Part shown: in pieces, positions 11,847 to 22,843 of the stretch
Numbering within the stretch: the stretch's first letter is position 1
Layout: every line of letters starts with the position of its first letter
Assembly (NCBI GenBank): GCA_030765065.1
Contig: CM060988.1
Location: forward strand, 195,918,565-195,982,564
Origin: Deroplatys truncata
Lineage: Eukaryota; Arthropoda; Insecta; Mantodea; Mantidae
Reading direction: 5' to 3'
Length of the DNA stretch: 64,000 nt
Position numbers and translations under genes: made by a program
The notes under the pieces: model-generated
The model's database searches: none
Told to the model about the DNA's origin: nothing
What the model saw: the letters and a program-made list of their open reading frames with translations, nothing else

Positions 11847-12775
11847 CTTGGTTTCACACTGTAGTAAAATGGTTGAAACCGATGCTTCTGATAGGCATTC
11901 TGTTTCTGTTGACATTCTTTCAACACTCACTTCACCATTCTTATTGTAAGTGATAAACTCTTTCTTTACAAGATCTGAAGAGAAATACTTATCCTCCTTC
12001 TGAAAACCAATATCAGAAACAACAGCCCCGTCTTTTGATTCTTTAATATCATTGAATTCAAAACCACTACATGTTGTCACTATTTTGTTGTCAATTTCAG
12101 AATAATTTCTGCTTGTTATAGTGTCAGTTCTATAATTTCTCTCACAATTCACGGAGCAAAGTTCTCTGTTATTTGGGAAGCCTGTGTCCAAAATATAATT
12201 TTCTTCCTTGATATTTATTTTGTGATACATTTCAAAATCATTTTTCCTTGTTATCGTATCATTCTCATAATTTCTCTCATGATTCATGGAGCAAAGTTCT
12301 CTCTCATTTGGTAGGCATGTGTCTAAAATATCAATTTCTTCTTTGATATTTATTTTGTGGTCCATTACAAAATCATTTCTCCTTGATATAGTATTATTTC
12401 CATAATTTCCCTCATGATTTATGGAGTAAACTTCTCTCTCATTTAGTAAGGCTGTGTCTAAAATATCAACTTCTTCTTTAATATTTATTTTGTGGTCCAT
12501 TTCAAAATCATTTCTGCTTGTTATAGTATAATTTCCATAATTTCTATCGTGATTCATGGAGCAAAGTTCTCTTTCATTTGGTATGTCTGTGTATAAAGTA
12601 TTAACCTCTCTGATGTTTATTTTGTGAACCATTTTAATGTCCAATTGACTTGTTGTAGCATCAATTTTAAATATTTTTTTAGGATTTGAGTGTAAAAGGG
12701 CTTTCTCAATTGATATCTCTTCTTCTAGAAGATTAACTTCTTCTTTAACTTTTGTTTTGGTATCCATTTCACAGA
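11847..12775 (-). CDS. Left C2H2 zinc-finger gene, first coding exon (acidic repeat domain)
   Basis: The acceptor is TACAG at 12,776-12,780 (minus strand). The ATG at 12,767-12,765 follows eight bases later, inside CTGTGAAATGG, the same context as in the right gene. The exon ends at 11,847 before GTAAGT, in phase 0, giving 307 residues. An acidic start (MDTKTKVKEEVNLL) leads into four repeats of about 45 residues at positions 46-225. Each repeat carries HKINIKEE-like, ILDT, NEREL-CS and NHERNY segments. I-K-E-E recurs around K97, K142 and K187, and V-K-E-E at K8. No KRAB, BTB, SCAN or ZAD domain is visible. An upstream non-coding exon is expected, since the ATG lies just behind an acceptor. 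The role of the domain is unknown. Confidence 0.9.
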
Positions 12776-13066
12776 CTGTAAAAAACAAAAGGCAATTAGT
12801 GTTATCAAGGTTTACTTTACACTTAAAGCACACAAGGAACCAATGCTTTATGAACACAAGAGCAATTAAGTTGACAACAATGAGGAATCAATAATAACTG
12901 AAGACTGTAATTCCTAAAATGTTAAGTGTCAACATTGATAAAACTAGGATTTCTACTAAGAAGTGTGATTGATACAGTTATTCTCCTCTCAAATGCATAC
13001 ATAGTTAAAAATGAGGTTTATATTAATTTCTATTAATTATAATGAGAAAGCATAGATTCAAATTTT
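12776..13066. other. Conserved flank upstream of the left gene's first coding exon
   Basis: Intron sequence 5' of the first coding exon that matches 47,470-47,759 in reverse complement, including the CAGTTATTGATTCCTCATT segment. No promoter motif was recognised. Confidence 0.6.
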
Positions 13067-13314
13067 GTCCTCCATGGTATAGTGGTTACCATGCTAATCT
13101 CTACACCCTGGAACTCTAGTAATTCGACTGGCAGCAAATATAATCGCTGGGCATCTGTTAATAGCCGTAGTCTGGTCGAGGGTTCAAACCCAGTGAAGGA
13201 CGATGGTTTTTTTCAGGTGTAAAAATCCTTAGAATGGTTTCCTTCAGAAGGGAAGTAAAGCCGGTGATCCTGTGTCATAGATTTATAGCATGCCAAAGAA
13301 CCTCAAGTCTAATA
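13067..13314 (+). repeat. tRNA-derived SINE, with inserted head
   Basis: Plus-oriented copy. The head CCTCCATGGTATAGTGG has a clear A box, then about 45 extra bases precede the B box (GGGTTCAAACCC, near 13,180). The body runs to CCTCAAGTCTAATAA and the 3' tail is missing. The interrupted head makes a functional tRNA gene unlikely. Confidence 0.8.
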
Positions 13315-15900
13315 ACATTTTCAAATGTTATATTAGACACATTCTGCTTTTATCTAACATATCCAACAAGACCTACATAACTGTATGCATTACTGCAGGA
13401 CTCAGCATATGATGATTATTATTACAATATTATTCAGCTATGATTTACAGCTAGTATTAGCAACAATAGAAGTTTTCCTCCAGTACATGCTTTTTACCAA
13501 CATCAACAACAGATGTTTCCCACTGCATTTTGTATAGTATATTCAGTCATTGCTATGTTTTCAAGCTAATAGTTTGAATATTATAATGTGCTAACCTGAA
13601 TAGAGGCAAACTGGTATGTGAACTGGCACTTAAAACTTAAAAAGGAATTACCAGAAGTGATTGAATCATAGTTCAAGTTTTCTGCAACCTGATATTCGAT
13701 CTTCAACTAGTTCTGTTTCTGTGAAGAGGAAAGTACATCCATATAGGTGTAATCAAAAAGAACAAACCTATACATGTGAGGTAAAACACAAATTTCAATA
13801 ACCAATATTAGCTTTAAAACAACAGGTGCAAATTATTCTTTAAGTTCATGATATGCCTACTTCTTGAGGAAAGTATTTGAAATTAAACTTCTATTGTGCG
13901 AGGTTTCATGACGAAATCTGATTGCAAAGGAAAGTACGTAAAGTAAACATTTTGTTACTTATTTTGTTTCAGAACTCTGATCCTTATGATTTAGCTGATG
14001 ATTCAGATACAGACAAAAAATGGCAAACAAGATGTTATTTCTTCATAAGAGTCTGATGACTATTTTTAAGACTTTGAGGCAAATACATTTCATAATTTGA
14101 TTCTTTGTCAAGGAATTTCCCATTAGAGTGGATACTGAGGAAAATACTGCATTAACTACACAAATTTTATGGAGATTGAAGCCATTGTTTATAGTAAAGT
14201 TCACCGAAGTGTAAAGATTATTGAAAATGGTTTGTCACCAACAGCTTTTTCTGTTGGCTCTACAGGAGTGTCTTCAATAGCATCATTGAATCCAGCAGTA
14301 CTGTTTTACGTACAGTGAAAATGAAAGATTATCCCTTAATAACAATATGTACTTAGGGCCAAAATCCTAGATGTAGAAAAATTATTTTCTTGCTGTCTAC
14401 CATAAAAACTACTATTACTTCAATTTCAATAACAATGACTAATAATGATCCAGCTGCTAAAATTACTAAAGTGATTTCACTTTAAGTTTAAAGAAGTTGC
14501 AAATAAAACCATGTGACAAGAGAGCACCTCATTGGATGGTGGACAAACTACAGCTTTTCGTGCTTAGCATGTCGTCTCCTCCTCTATCTAAAATAGTTCT
14601 GTTCAGGTCATAACATTTTGTGGCTATTCTTGTGAAGAGAAATTTGAAAAACCCATCATTGAAACAGTTGAGTTTATGAAACAAAATGTGTTTGTTCAGA
14701 TTCACCAATAACTAAATAAACTGTTATTGCAGAGAGGTTAAGAGCAACGCATATTTGTTACGAGACTATGTGAGGCACTGCATTTTGTTTCCAGTTAAGC
14801 CACCAGTGTACTCTTGCGAAAGTATTATTTTTGAGAGTGCCATGGCTCAGAATCCTCTGCCACTATGGAAAACAAATGTAGAAAATGGGAAAAAAAAATT
14901 GTGTTAAATGTTTTAAACAAATTCTGTGAAAAGTACCCACCTTTAATTGACAAGGGTTGTTGTTATTTAGTAATAATTGAACTTCTTTGTTAGTGATGCA
15001 CAATTGTTGCATTTTATACTCTATTATCATTTTCTTAACTTGTAAGCTCATAAAAGGATAAAACAAGGATGGTAAACTGATATTCATTAAATGAATAATT
15101 TCTAAAACCTAAAGCTAAGAACAGTTTAATCCAGTAGCTTTAATCACAGATACCTAACTATTCAGGCACTACCTTCATTTACCTACTCTTAATATTATGT
15201 GTTAAAAGTTTAGGATGTAAGGCAAATATAGGAATAGGACATAAAATGTTTCAAAGCTAATGATCTACCGTAATGAGCTAATCTACTGTATTCGCATTCT
15301 GTCTGAAGCATTTCCTCTTGCAGATACTTAGTTCCGGTCATCCTAAGTGTGGTGGTGATGATGATGATGATGAGATGCGGTTTAAGGGTGCTAAACAGCT
15401 ATGGTCATCAGTACGGTGCTGCCATGTGCTCGGCAGAGTGCTACATTAAGTTTTGTTTACTTCTACTGTAAATTTAGATTGAAAAAGGTGTAGTACTGAA
15501 GTTGTGATTAATAATAAAACCATTTAAAAAACAATAAACTTCAAATATAAGGTTTCAGGATTAGATAATTCCCATCACACTGAAGAGGGATTGATATCTT
15601 CACATGATGATCATGTGCCCAATAATATAGAATCAGGTATGTCTGTGATGAACTTTCATTTTATATTAATAGTATTGATTCTGAGTTGAACTGATCTGTG
15701 GTTTCAATGAACATGAATATATACCAATTAAATTTTCCTTTCGCCCAGTAATATAACTAAAATGGACCTCTTGTTGCAAACATTTTAAATAAATTTATTT
15801 GATTGTTCAATAAGATAGCTATGTGCTCCTTTATACTTGCCCTACACTGTATAACTATTATTTACCCCTGTTAATGTTAAATATTCATGTTGTATAATTA
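13315..15900. other. Degenerate DNA, probably the 5' part of the 15.9-17.5 kb element
   Basis: No intact gene. At about 13,977 the plus strand reads NSDPYDLADDSDTDKKWQ, an acidic stretch of the kind that begins the transposase-like protein at 15,924, but the link is not proven. A (GAT)n run lies at 15,353-15,373. I saw no match to the right arm. Confidence 0.4.
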
Positions 15901-15923
15901 TTTTTATTTAATTTTTTATAGTT

Positions 15924-17480
15924 ACCACAACAACTGATTATGGCCCAAACAAAAGAGGTAGAAAACATATGTGTAAGCCAGAAAAATGGAAGGATAACAA
16001 GAAAAAATGAATATTGAAACACATGTCAAGAATAAACCACAAAATCAGGGGGGAAAATTCAAGAGACGAAAATAAGACCATCTTGTTCTGATCAATGTCA
16101 TCTGAAGTGTTCAGAAAAAGTAAATGAAAATTATAGAAGAAAAGTTTTCAAATCGTTTTTGAAGCTTGCAAAAATTAATAGACAGGGATTTTATTGCAAA
16201 ATGTATGCCACTAATACAGTGCAAAACCAAAGAAGGAAGGCAGTCTTTGCAAACCTAACTTTGGTTACTATGTTGAAGTGACTAACATAAACCAAAGAGT
16301 ATGTAAAACATTTTATCTCAATACTTTTTGCATATCAGAGAGATATTTACAGATTGGGTTAAATGCAAAAATTCTGGTATTGTAGAAACTGACAGTAAAG
16401 ACAGACATCATAAGTTCGATGAGTCAATTAGAAATGAAATAAGCAGACATTTTTATTCATTCCCTGCAATTGAGTCCCATTACCTAAGGGCACAAATCGA
16501 ATGCAACTTTTTGGATTGCAGAAATGTATTGTCTGCACAAAATGAAATGTAAAAAGAACAATGAACTGATTGGGAAGCCCTACTTATATGAACACATTTC
16601 AAAGCCGAATTTAAAGCTTTTTCACTCCCAAAAAAGACCAATGTTCAGAGTGTGAGTGTTTAAACATTGCACCTACTGAAATGCAGACTCTAAATAGGTT
16701 AAAATATGTCGATATTGCAGAAAAGAATAGAGCAAGGGAGGAAATGGCATCAAAAAGCATCCAATAGTGCCGGAAAACTAAAGGTTTGTGATCTTCAAGC
16801 TGTTCTGCCTATTCCATCTGGAGAAGTGTCTAGCTTTTATTATAAGAGAAGGCTTTCAGTGTACAGCTTTATTATCTTTGACATTTAAAGTAAAGCAGGA
16901 TTTTGTTATCTGTGGAATGAATCTTTAGCTGGAAGGGGATCTAATGAAATTGAAAGTTGTGTCTTAAAATTTCTACAGTCTGAACACTATGAAGGAGTTT
17001 CAGATATTATCTTCTACAGTGATAATTGCAGGGGAGAAAATAAAAATAAGTACTTCCTGTGTATGTACTTGTCTGCTCTTTCAAGTATATCACATTTAAA
17101 TAGTATTTACCATAAGTATTTGACAACAGGCCATATGCAGAATTAAGGTGATGGAATGAACTCACTTAGGGAAATACAAAGGTCCTGGGCTTTGAATAGA
17201 GGACCAATTTACAATCCTAGCCAAATTAAATTAAAATGAGTTTTATTTACGGATGCTCTTTAACTGCTGTGGTCCTTCGTGTTCCATTCTATATTGGGTG
17301 TGAAAGACCGGAAATTTTGCTCAGAGGCTTCTTTATCGGACTTGAGGTTCTTTTACAATCCTAGCCAGACGGTAACAATAGTGAAATTGAAAGAAAAATA
17401 CTAGAAAACCCTGACATAAGCAGAGATGCAGACTAATGATTTTTGTGACTTGAATCCCTTTCATCCCAGACAGGTAAGAA
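15924..17480 (+). pseudogene. DUF7869-like transposase-related protein, broken
   Basis: A run of plus-strand fragments recalls a protein family common in arthropod genomes, which I believe carries the DUF7869 domain and behaves like a transposase. In order: GPNKRGRKHM..PEKWKDN (15,940); CSDQCHLKCSEKV (16,085); ESHYLRAQIECNFLD (16,470); VCDLQAVLPIPSGEVSSFYY (16,785); then IIFYSDNCRGENKNKY and ISHLNSIYHKYLTTGHMQN (17,005-17,145). The order matches the family as I remember it. Stops and frameshifts break it, and a SINE sits within it at 17,224-17,351. The family name is from memory; the element's ends were not found. Confidence 0.6.
17224..17351 (-). repeat. tRNA-derived SINE, 3' half only
   Basis: Short copy, tail side only, inside the transposase-like pseudogene. 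Flanked by a perfect 16-bp target duplication, TTTACAATCCTAGCCA, at 17,208-17,223 and 17,352-17,367. A clean 5'-truncated retro-insertion. Confidence 0.9.
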
Positions 17481-18246
17481 CTTCAATATTAATGAAAATA
17501 ATGCCAAGGTAGTGTAGAATGATGTAAAAGAACTTTGAGTTACAAAAGATAATCTCCATACATTGGAATACAAAATAAGCTTCATAGCACCTTATATAAA
17601 ATTGATATCTGGAAGAGACAGAGAGGGTGTCCAGGTCAAAGTTACATTTTACAGAAAGCTTACTCTCCTGTTACCACCTAAGATTTCTGTGAGCAAGGAA
17701 AATGATCTTATGGTTCTCTGTCATCTCAACCATATTCCGGCAAGTTACTATTAGTTTTATGAAGGGTTAAAAACACAAACATTGTAAACAAGTAATCATG
17801 TTTAAAGACTTAGCTTTTTACAATGATAGTGTTTCCTCAGTTCATAAAGTAAAACAAATTTTAATCATATTATAAAAGATGAATATTTACCTGTCTGTTG
17901 CAATAATAAATCAGTACTTGATCATTTTTATTCTTATGCATATTATTATGTAAACTGAAACCCAGTCAAACTACGGAAGCAAGATTTTACAAAATAAAAG
18001 TTACTGTTGTTTATAAATGCATTTATATGTGTTAATTATTATAATTCCTAATGAAATCCATAACTTTCAAAGTTACTTGTACTGGAATCCACATTTTTAT
18101 ATTTCTAAACTAATCATTCTTCCAATAGAATATTGTCTTAAGTCATTTTTTTTTGGCTATAGAGTGAAATACCCCACTAAAATCCTGTAGTCAGTTTATC
18201 AATGATAAGGTATTAGTATATACATTTTAGATCAATCAGTACATAG
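17480..18246. other. No gene recognised
   Basis: AT-rich sequence between the transposase-like remnant and the next SINE. A 63-codon open frame at 17,563-17,754 may be a further decayed part of the element (it reads SFIAPYIKLISGRDREGVQV and ISVSKENDL), but this is weak. Confidence 0.35.
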
Positions 18247-18258
18247 CATTTTATCAGT

Positions 18259-18548
18259 AAAGAAAATAAAATTGAGTTTTATTTATGGACACTCTTTAAC
18301 TGCTGTGGTCCTTAGCGTCCCATCCTATATTGGGCATGAAAGACCAGTAATTTTGCTCAGAGCCTCTTTATCAGGCTTGAGGTTCTTTTACATGCCGTAA
18401 ATATATCACACAAGACCACCGACCTTACTTCCCTTCGAAGCAAGCCATGCTAAGTATTTTTACACCTGAAAATATCCATTGATTTCCACCGGTTTTGAAC
18501 TCGCAACCTCAAGAACAAGAGGTAGCCATTACACCAGGGAGGACAACA
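18259..18548 (-). repeat. tRNA-derived SINE, full length
   Basis: Complete copy flanked by the 12-bp target duplication CATTTTATCAGT at 18,247-18,258 and 18,549-18,560. A box and B box are both recognisable on the minus strand. Confidence 0.9.
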
Positions 18549-18560
18549 CATTTTATCAGT

Positions 18561-20056
18561 GCAACAACATGCAACAGTTTTATGAAGATCAATTAAATGT
18601 ACATATTTTATTTTACCAATAAAAAGCTTAATTTGCATTTTCTGAAAAACTGTGATTTTGGACATATGACAGTATCTTACTGGGAATATATTATTATCCC
18701 ATGATGATACTATATGCTCACAACCTGACAATCGGTTCAAGGACATTAAGTTAAGAGTACACAAGGATAATTCAACCATTCTTTCATCAACTACAAACAG
18801 AAGCTGAACATTTTTCAGAAACCTTTTCTGACAACAAAACACCCTTGTTTAAACCACAAATATTATCAGTTATGACTTCCTTCAGATCTAACTTTAAAAA
18901 TATCACTGAAGTGAAACAGTTTGTCAAACCTATTGAGTGAACATAGTTTGATTTCAGGCTATCCTGATGTATGCACTGCTTGTTTTATGTACTTGTTTCT
19001 TTTACAGTGACCAAAGCTAAAAGATAAGTTTATAAATTAAACTGACCAAAACCTACCTTATACATGTTTTGGGTATATTGTGAACATAAACTGTAAGGGC
19101 GTGAAAGACTAAAGTTAATAAAGTCATTGAATTTCTTTACTAATATGGAATCCAGAAAGAAATTCTTCAAATCTTGAGGTATAGTTGTGCTTTTACTGAT
19201 TAGTAAATAATTTATTTTAACATAAGAACACATTTTGACTTTAAGCTTCACTATATTTTATGACTTGAAATTAATGCTTACTAGTGTTGTAGTTAGATGT
19301 TATTTAACTATTTTATTTTATAAAAAGTTCCATTAATTTAACCATTAAAGACGAAGTTAATGTTTACTTTGAAAAGTATATTTGGTATTGGTTCCATATC
19401 CTCTTAACATTAGCAGACTAATGATTACTGATTTAAGGAATAAAAACGCATATAAGAGTGACTTCTAAAGGTGAAGCAAATGCTTACATAGCCTGTAACC
19501 CACCAACCATCCCTTTTTAAGTTTCTTATATACTAAATACACTTGATAGGTCAACAAGGTACTCCATTTTTTAATACTGCACTCGTACATAGGAAATGTC
19601 ATGCTAGTTATATTTCATAATCCACAAAATTAGCATTGTTTTTACTTCTTCTTTTAATATACTCATTATGAATTTAACTGTATGCATCATTATTAAGCTG
19701 AAGATTAAGGTGAGTGGCTAAATGCCATTCTCACCTCATTTACAGTACAATTTCTGAAATCATACCTGTTATTTGAAAGTAATCTGTATACACAAGCGCA
19801 CTGACTTATACCTAAACCTAAGTAAATCTCAAACCAGAGGACGCCATCAATTCACCATGGCTCACTACAAACTGGCTGCCTACACTTGCCTCATACTCAC
19901 TTCTTCCTTTCCTTTCTTTTCTTTGTTTATTGCTTACGAGACATACAAATTAAAATACTCATTTCAATCTCACTGTATTTTTGCTCGAGCCTTGGTTGGT
20001 GTTGAGAATCAACTGCATAGCCACAAAGTGCCAACTAATGGCCAAAGTGTGAACTA
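18561..20056. other. Left-arm block upstream of the gene, with a conserved reading stretch
   Basis: Matches 42,980-46,260 of the right arm in inverted orientation, with right-arm-only material between blocks. At 18,795-18,920 the plus strand reads open in a frame also open in the right arm (minus strand 45,960-46,085): QTEAEHFSETFSDN here, QEKEAENFLEMFSDN there, then PQILSV and FRSN-KNITEV in both. I do not recognise the protein. The remainder shows no coding signal. Confidence 0.45.
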
Positions 20057-20229
20057 CACTAAGCTCTTGCTAATCCAACCCTCAGTAGTCTGGCCTCTAG
20101 TCACTCAAGCAGAAATTATGCCTGCAAGAATGTCAGTTAATTAATGTGTTATATTTGAAATTGTGGCTTCTTTACAGCTCAATATCATTATGCTAGACCT
20201 CAAACAGAAACTCAAAAGTTTAGACAAGT

Positions 20230-21420
20230 TGAACTGCAGTTCTTTGCAGAAAGCCATTGCCTGATCAGTATAATGTTGGACAAGCAATAATTTATGACAT
20301 AAAAAAGAGAGAAGCTGTTATTCGACAGTACGCAAGCCAATGGAGAGCAAGTTGGGAAAATGGAAGGTTATGTGAAAGAGTGCGAATCAAGAATTGGACG
20401 CAGATGTTTATACATGGTTCATATGACAACACAGTAAAAGAATTTCAATCAGTGGCCCAATAATAAAGGAAAAAGGAGTTGTACTTAACAAACAACTTGG
20501 CAGTAGTAACTTGTTTGCAGTAAGCAAGGTTGGCTATCAAACTGAAAAACATTACATGGCATGTGGCAGCTATAGTCATCAGGGAAAGTTGTTCAGCTAA
20601 CGAAAAATGCACAAAAATTTGGAAAGAAGATAGGGAAGATAATATAGGAAGAAGATTTAGCTGCTGATGCCTTGTTCAATGCTGATGAAACTGGCCTCTT
20701 TTAGCAAGATGCTTCCTTCAAAAACATTAGCTGCCTAGAATGAGAAGGAAGCTTGTGGGTACAAACAAGAGAAATGACACTTAACATTAATGGCATGCTG
20801 TAAGTTAAACGGGAGTCATAAACTACCACTCATGTTGACTGGGAAATCCCAACATCCACATTGTATTCAAAAGAGTGACAGGATTATTATACCAATGCAA
20901 TAATGTGCTCAGAAGAAAGTGTGGATGGCAGAGAAATATTCTCTCGGTGGTTACCCAAAACATTAGTATCACTGTGAGAAAAGAGCTGAAGAAGAAAAAC
21001 TTCCACTGAAAGTCACCCTCATAATTGACAATGCTTCCAGTCATTCTGATGTGACTAAAGTGTGATGGTGTACAAGCACTCTTTCTTCCACCCAATGTGA
21101 CAGCCCTGATTCAGCCCATGGACCAGGACATTTTTGAAACAATTAAACATAACTATCAACATGCACTTCTTCTCCCTTGCTCAAAGAATGTGAAAACGAC
21201 TCTACCGAGGCTATGCTGAATGTGCAGAAAGCAATCAACCTTACACAATGTTGTTTTCCAAACAGGAGAAGCATGAGATAAGGTGGAAAATGCTACCATA
21301 ATGATGAGCTGGATAAAAGTGTCGCCATCTATTGTGCAATGTTGGAGCCAGTAATGAGCGACAGCAATGAGGCAGTCAATTCGGAACCATCAATTGCTGA
21401 CATTTTGTAAACTGACATGT
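20230..21420 (+). pseudogene. Tigger transposase, decayed
   Basis: Plus-strand fragments in the order expected of a pogo-like DDE transposase: an N-terminal helix-turn-helix part (QYNVGQAIIYDIKKREAVI, 20,260); then FNADETGL (20,676), which holds the first catalytic Asp; then VTLIIDNASSH (21,008) with the second; then, in another frame, LFLPPNVTALIQPMDQDIF (21,070-21,140) with the third. Several stops and frameshifts, so inactive. A (GGA)n run follows at 21,434-21,458. Confidence 0.85.
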
Positions 21421-21905
21421 TTCACAAGCTTTCAGGAGGAGGAGGAGGAGGAGGAGGAATTGATGAAAATGTTGCTGAGTGAAGAAAACTTTGAGGCAGA
21501 CCAAACCTTAACAGGTAAGAAAACTAATCAAAAATGTACAGGAAAGTAATGATGAAGAGGACATAGGAGGAGAGAGCATGAAGATCTTTCATACTGCTGG
21601 TGTAAAAACTACAAATACTTTCCTAGTGTACATTATGCAATAACCAGATACATACGATACTGATGTAATACTTGTAAAGTGGTTGCATGATAAAACATTC
21701 CACTGTTGCATATCATCATTGTGGCAACTAAAAATTTGGAACATGTTTCATAGTGAGTGATACTAGTGTATATGTACATACTCAAGGACAAAGTTTTCTA
21801 TGAAATGAATGTATCTTTGAATTTAATAAAGTATGGTCCCTAGGTGTTTAAACTAAATTTCAGACACACTCAATAATCCAAACCTTCCACTAATTTGGCA
21901 CACAT

Positions 21906-22115
21906 ATTTGAAATTGAATTTTTATTTATGGATGCTCTTTAACTGCTGTGGTCCTTAGCGTCCCATTCTATATTGGGCTTGAAAGACCAGTAATTTTGCT
22001 CAGAGGCTTCTTTATCAGGCTTGAGGTTCTTTTACGTGCCATAAATCTACAACACAGGACCACCGGCTTTACCTCCCTTCCGAAGGAAGCCATGCTAAGG
22101 ATTTTTATGCCTGAA
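21906..22115 (-). repeat. tRNA-derived SINE, 5'-truncated, inside Tigger
   Basis: Body and tail only; the tRNA head is missing. Flanked by GCACACAT at 21,898-21,905 and 22,116-22,123. It lies within the Tigger element and is therefore younger than that insertion. Confidence 0.85.
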
Positions 22116-22843
22116 GCACACATGTGTAAGGAATGGCCAGATTAGCAAAAGTCTAGTGTAATTAGTTAAGTGGCCTAGAGCGTCAGCATTTTTACTGTTT
22201 TAATTATGTAAGACTGAAGCCCAAAGTAACGCTTGTTCTCATCTTATTGTAATAAGAGAGTGCCTATGATTTTAGACAAATACAAAGCTAAATCAAACAA
22301 TTCACATGTTATGGATGCCAGTGTTCTTCAAATATGTAAATCCAAGTATTACACACACATAATATGCTTAAACCTAATTTATAATTTCATTCCCATATAA
22401 TACTAACTGCTGAATTCATGTTTGGCAATCACAGTTAGGGGCCCCATTTGGAATCATTTGCACTGGGCCTCTGAGAACCTATCTATGCTACTGTCAAGCA
22501 GTATTAAAACTGAGAGTGCATTAAACTGCTCTGCTACTGATAAACCTTCATCCTGCTATCAAATTAGAAGCTTGTTTTAAACACGATAAAACATTCAGGA
22601 TAATTTTATTTAATATAATGTTTGAAATACATATAAAAATCACCATTATCTTAAATTTTAAAGTTCTAAAATTGTATTGGCACAGGTTTTCATATTCATC
22701 CATTATAATTCTCATTACTTAATGTTTAGGTACCTAGTTATAAAATATATAAGTCCGAACAGCAATATTCTTTTGAATTAGGTAACAGACTCATTACATG
22801 AAGAAGTTCAAATTCATCTGAAACTGCAATTAACTGTATAGTC

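Larger units (their letters stand above)
20057..22158 (+). mobile_element. pogo/Tigger-family DNA transposon, 2.1 kb
   Basis: Terminal inverted repeats CACTAAGCTCTTGCTAATC (20,057) and, reversed, CACTAGACTTTTGCTAATC (22,158), flanked by TA duplications at 20,055-20,056 and 22,159-22,160. The right arm keeps the empty site (GAAATAATTAGTTAAG near 42,997, reverse strand), so the element entered the left arm after the duplication. It contains a broken transposase and a nested SINE at 21,906-22,115. Confidence 0.9.

Noticed and set aside
13067..13140. tRNA gene
   Set aside because: The A and B boxes are separated by extra sequence and the unit is repeated as a SINE; it does not fold into a normal tRNA by eye.
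18450..18842. 130-codon minus-strand frame
   Set aside because: It starts in a SINE and runs antisense to the stretch that is open in both arms; no family resemblance.
21948..22145. Open frames reading VLSVPFYIG..VILLRG in many places (8,911, 21,948, 32,107)
   Set aside because: They are the same chance frame through SINE copies, on the antisense strand, and vary with SINE truncation; not genes.
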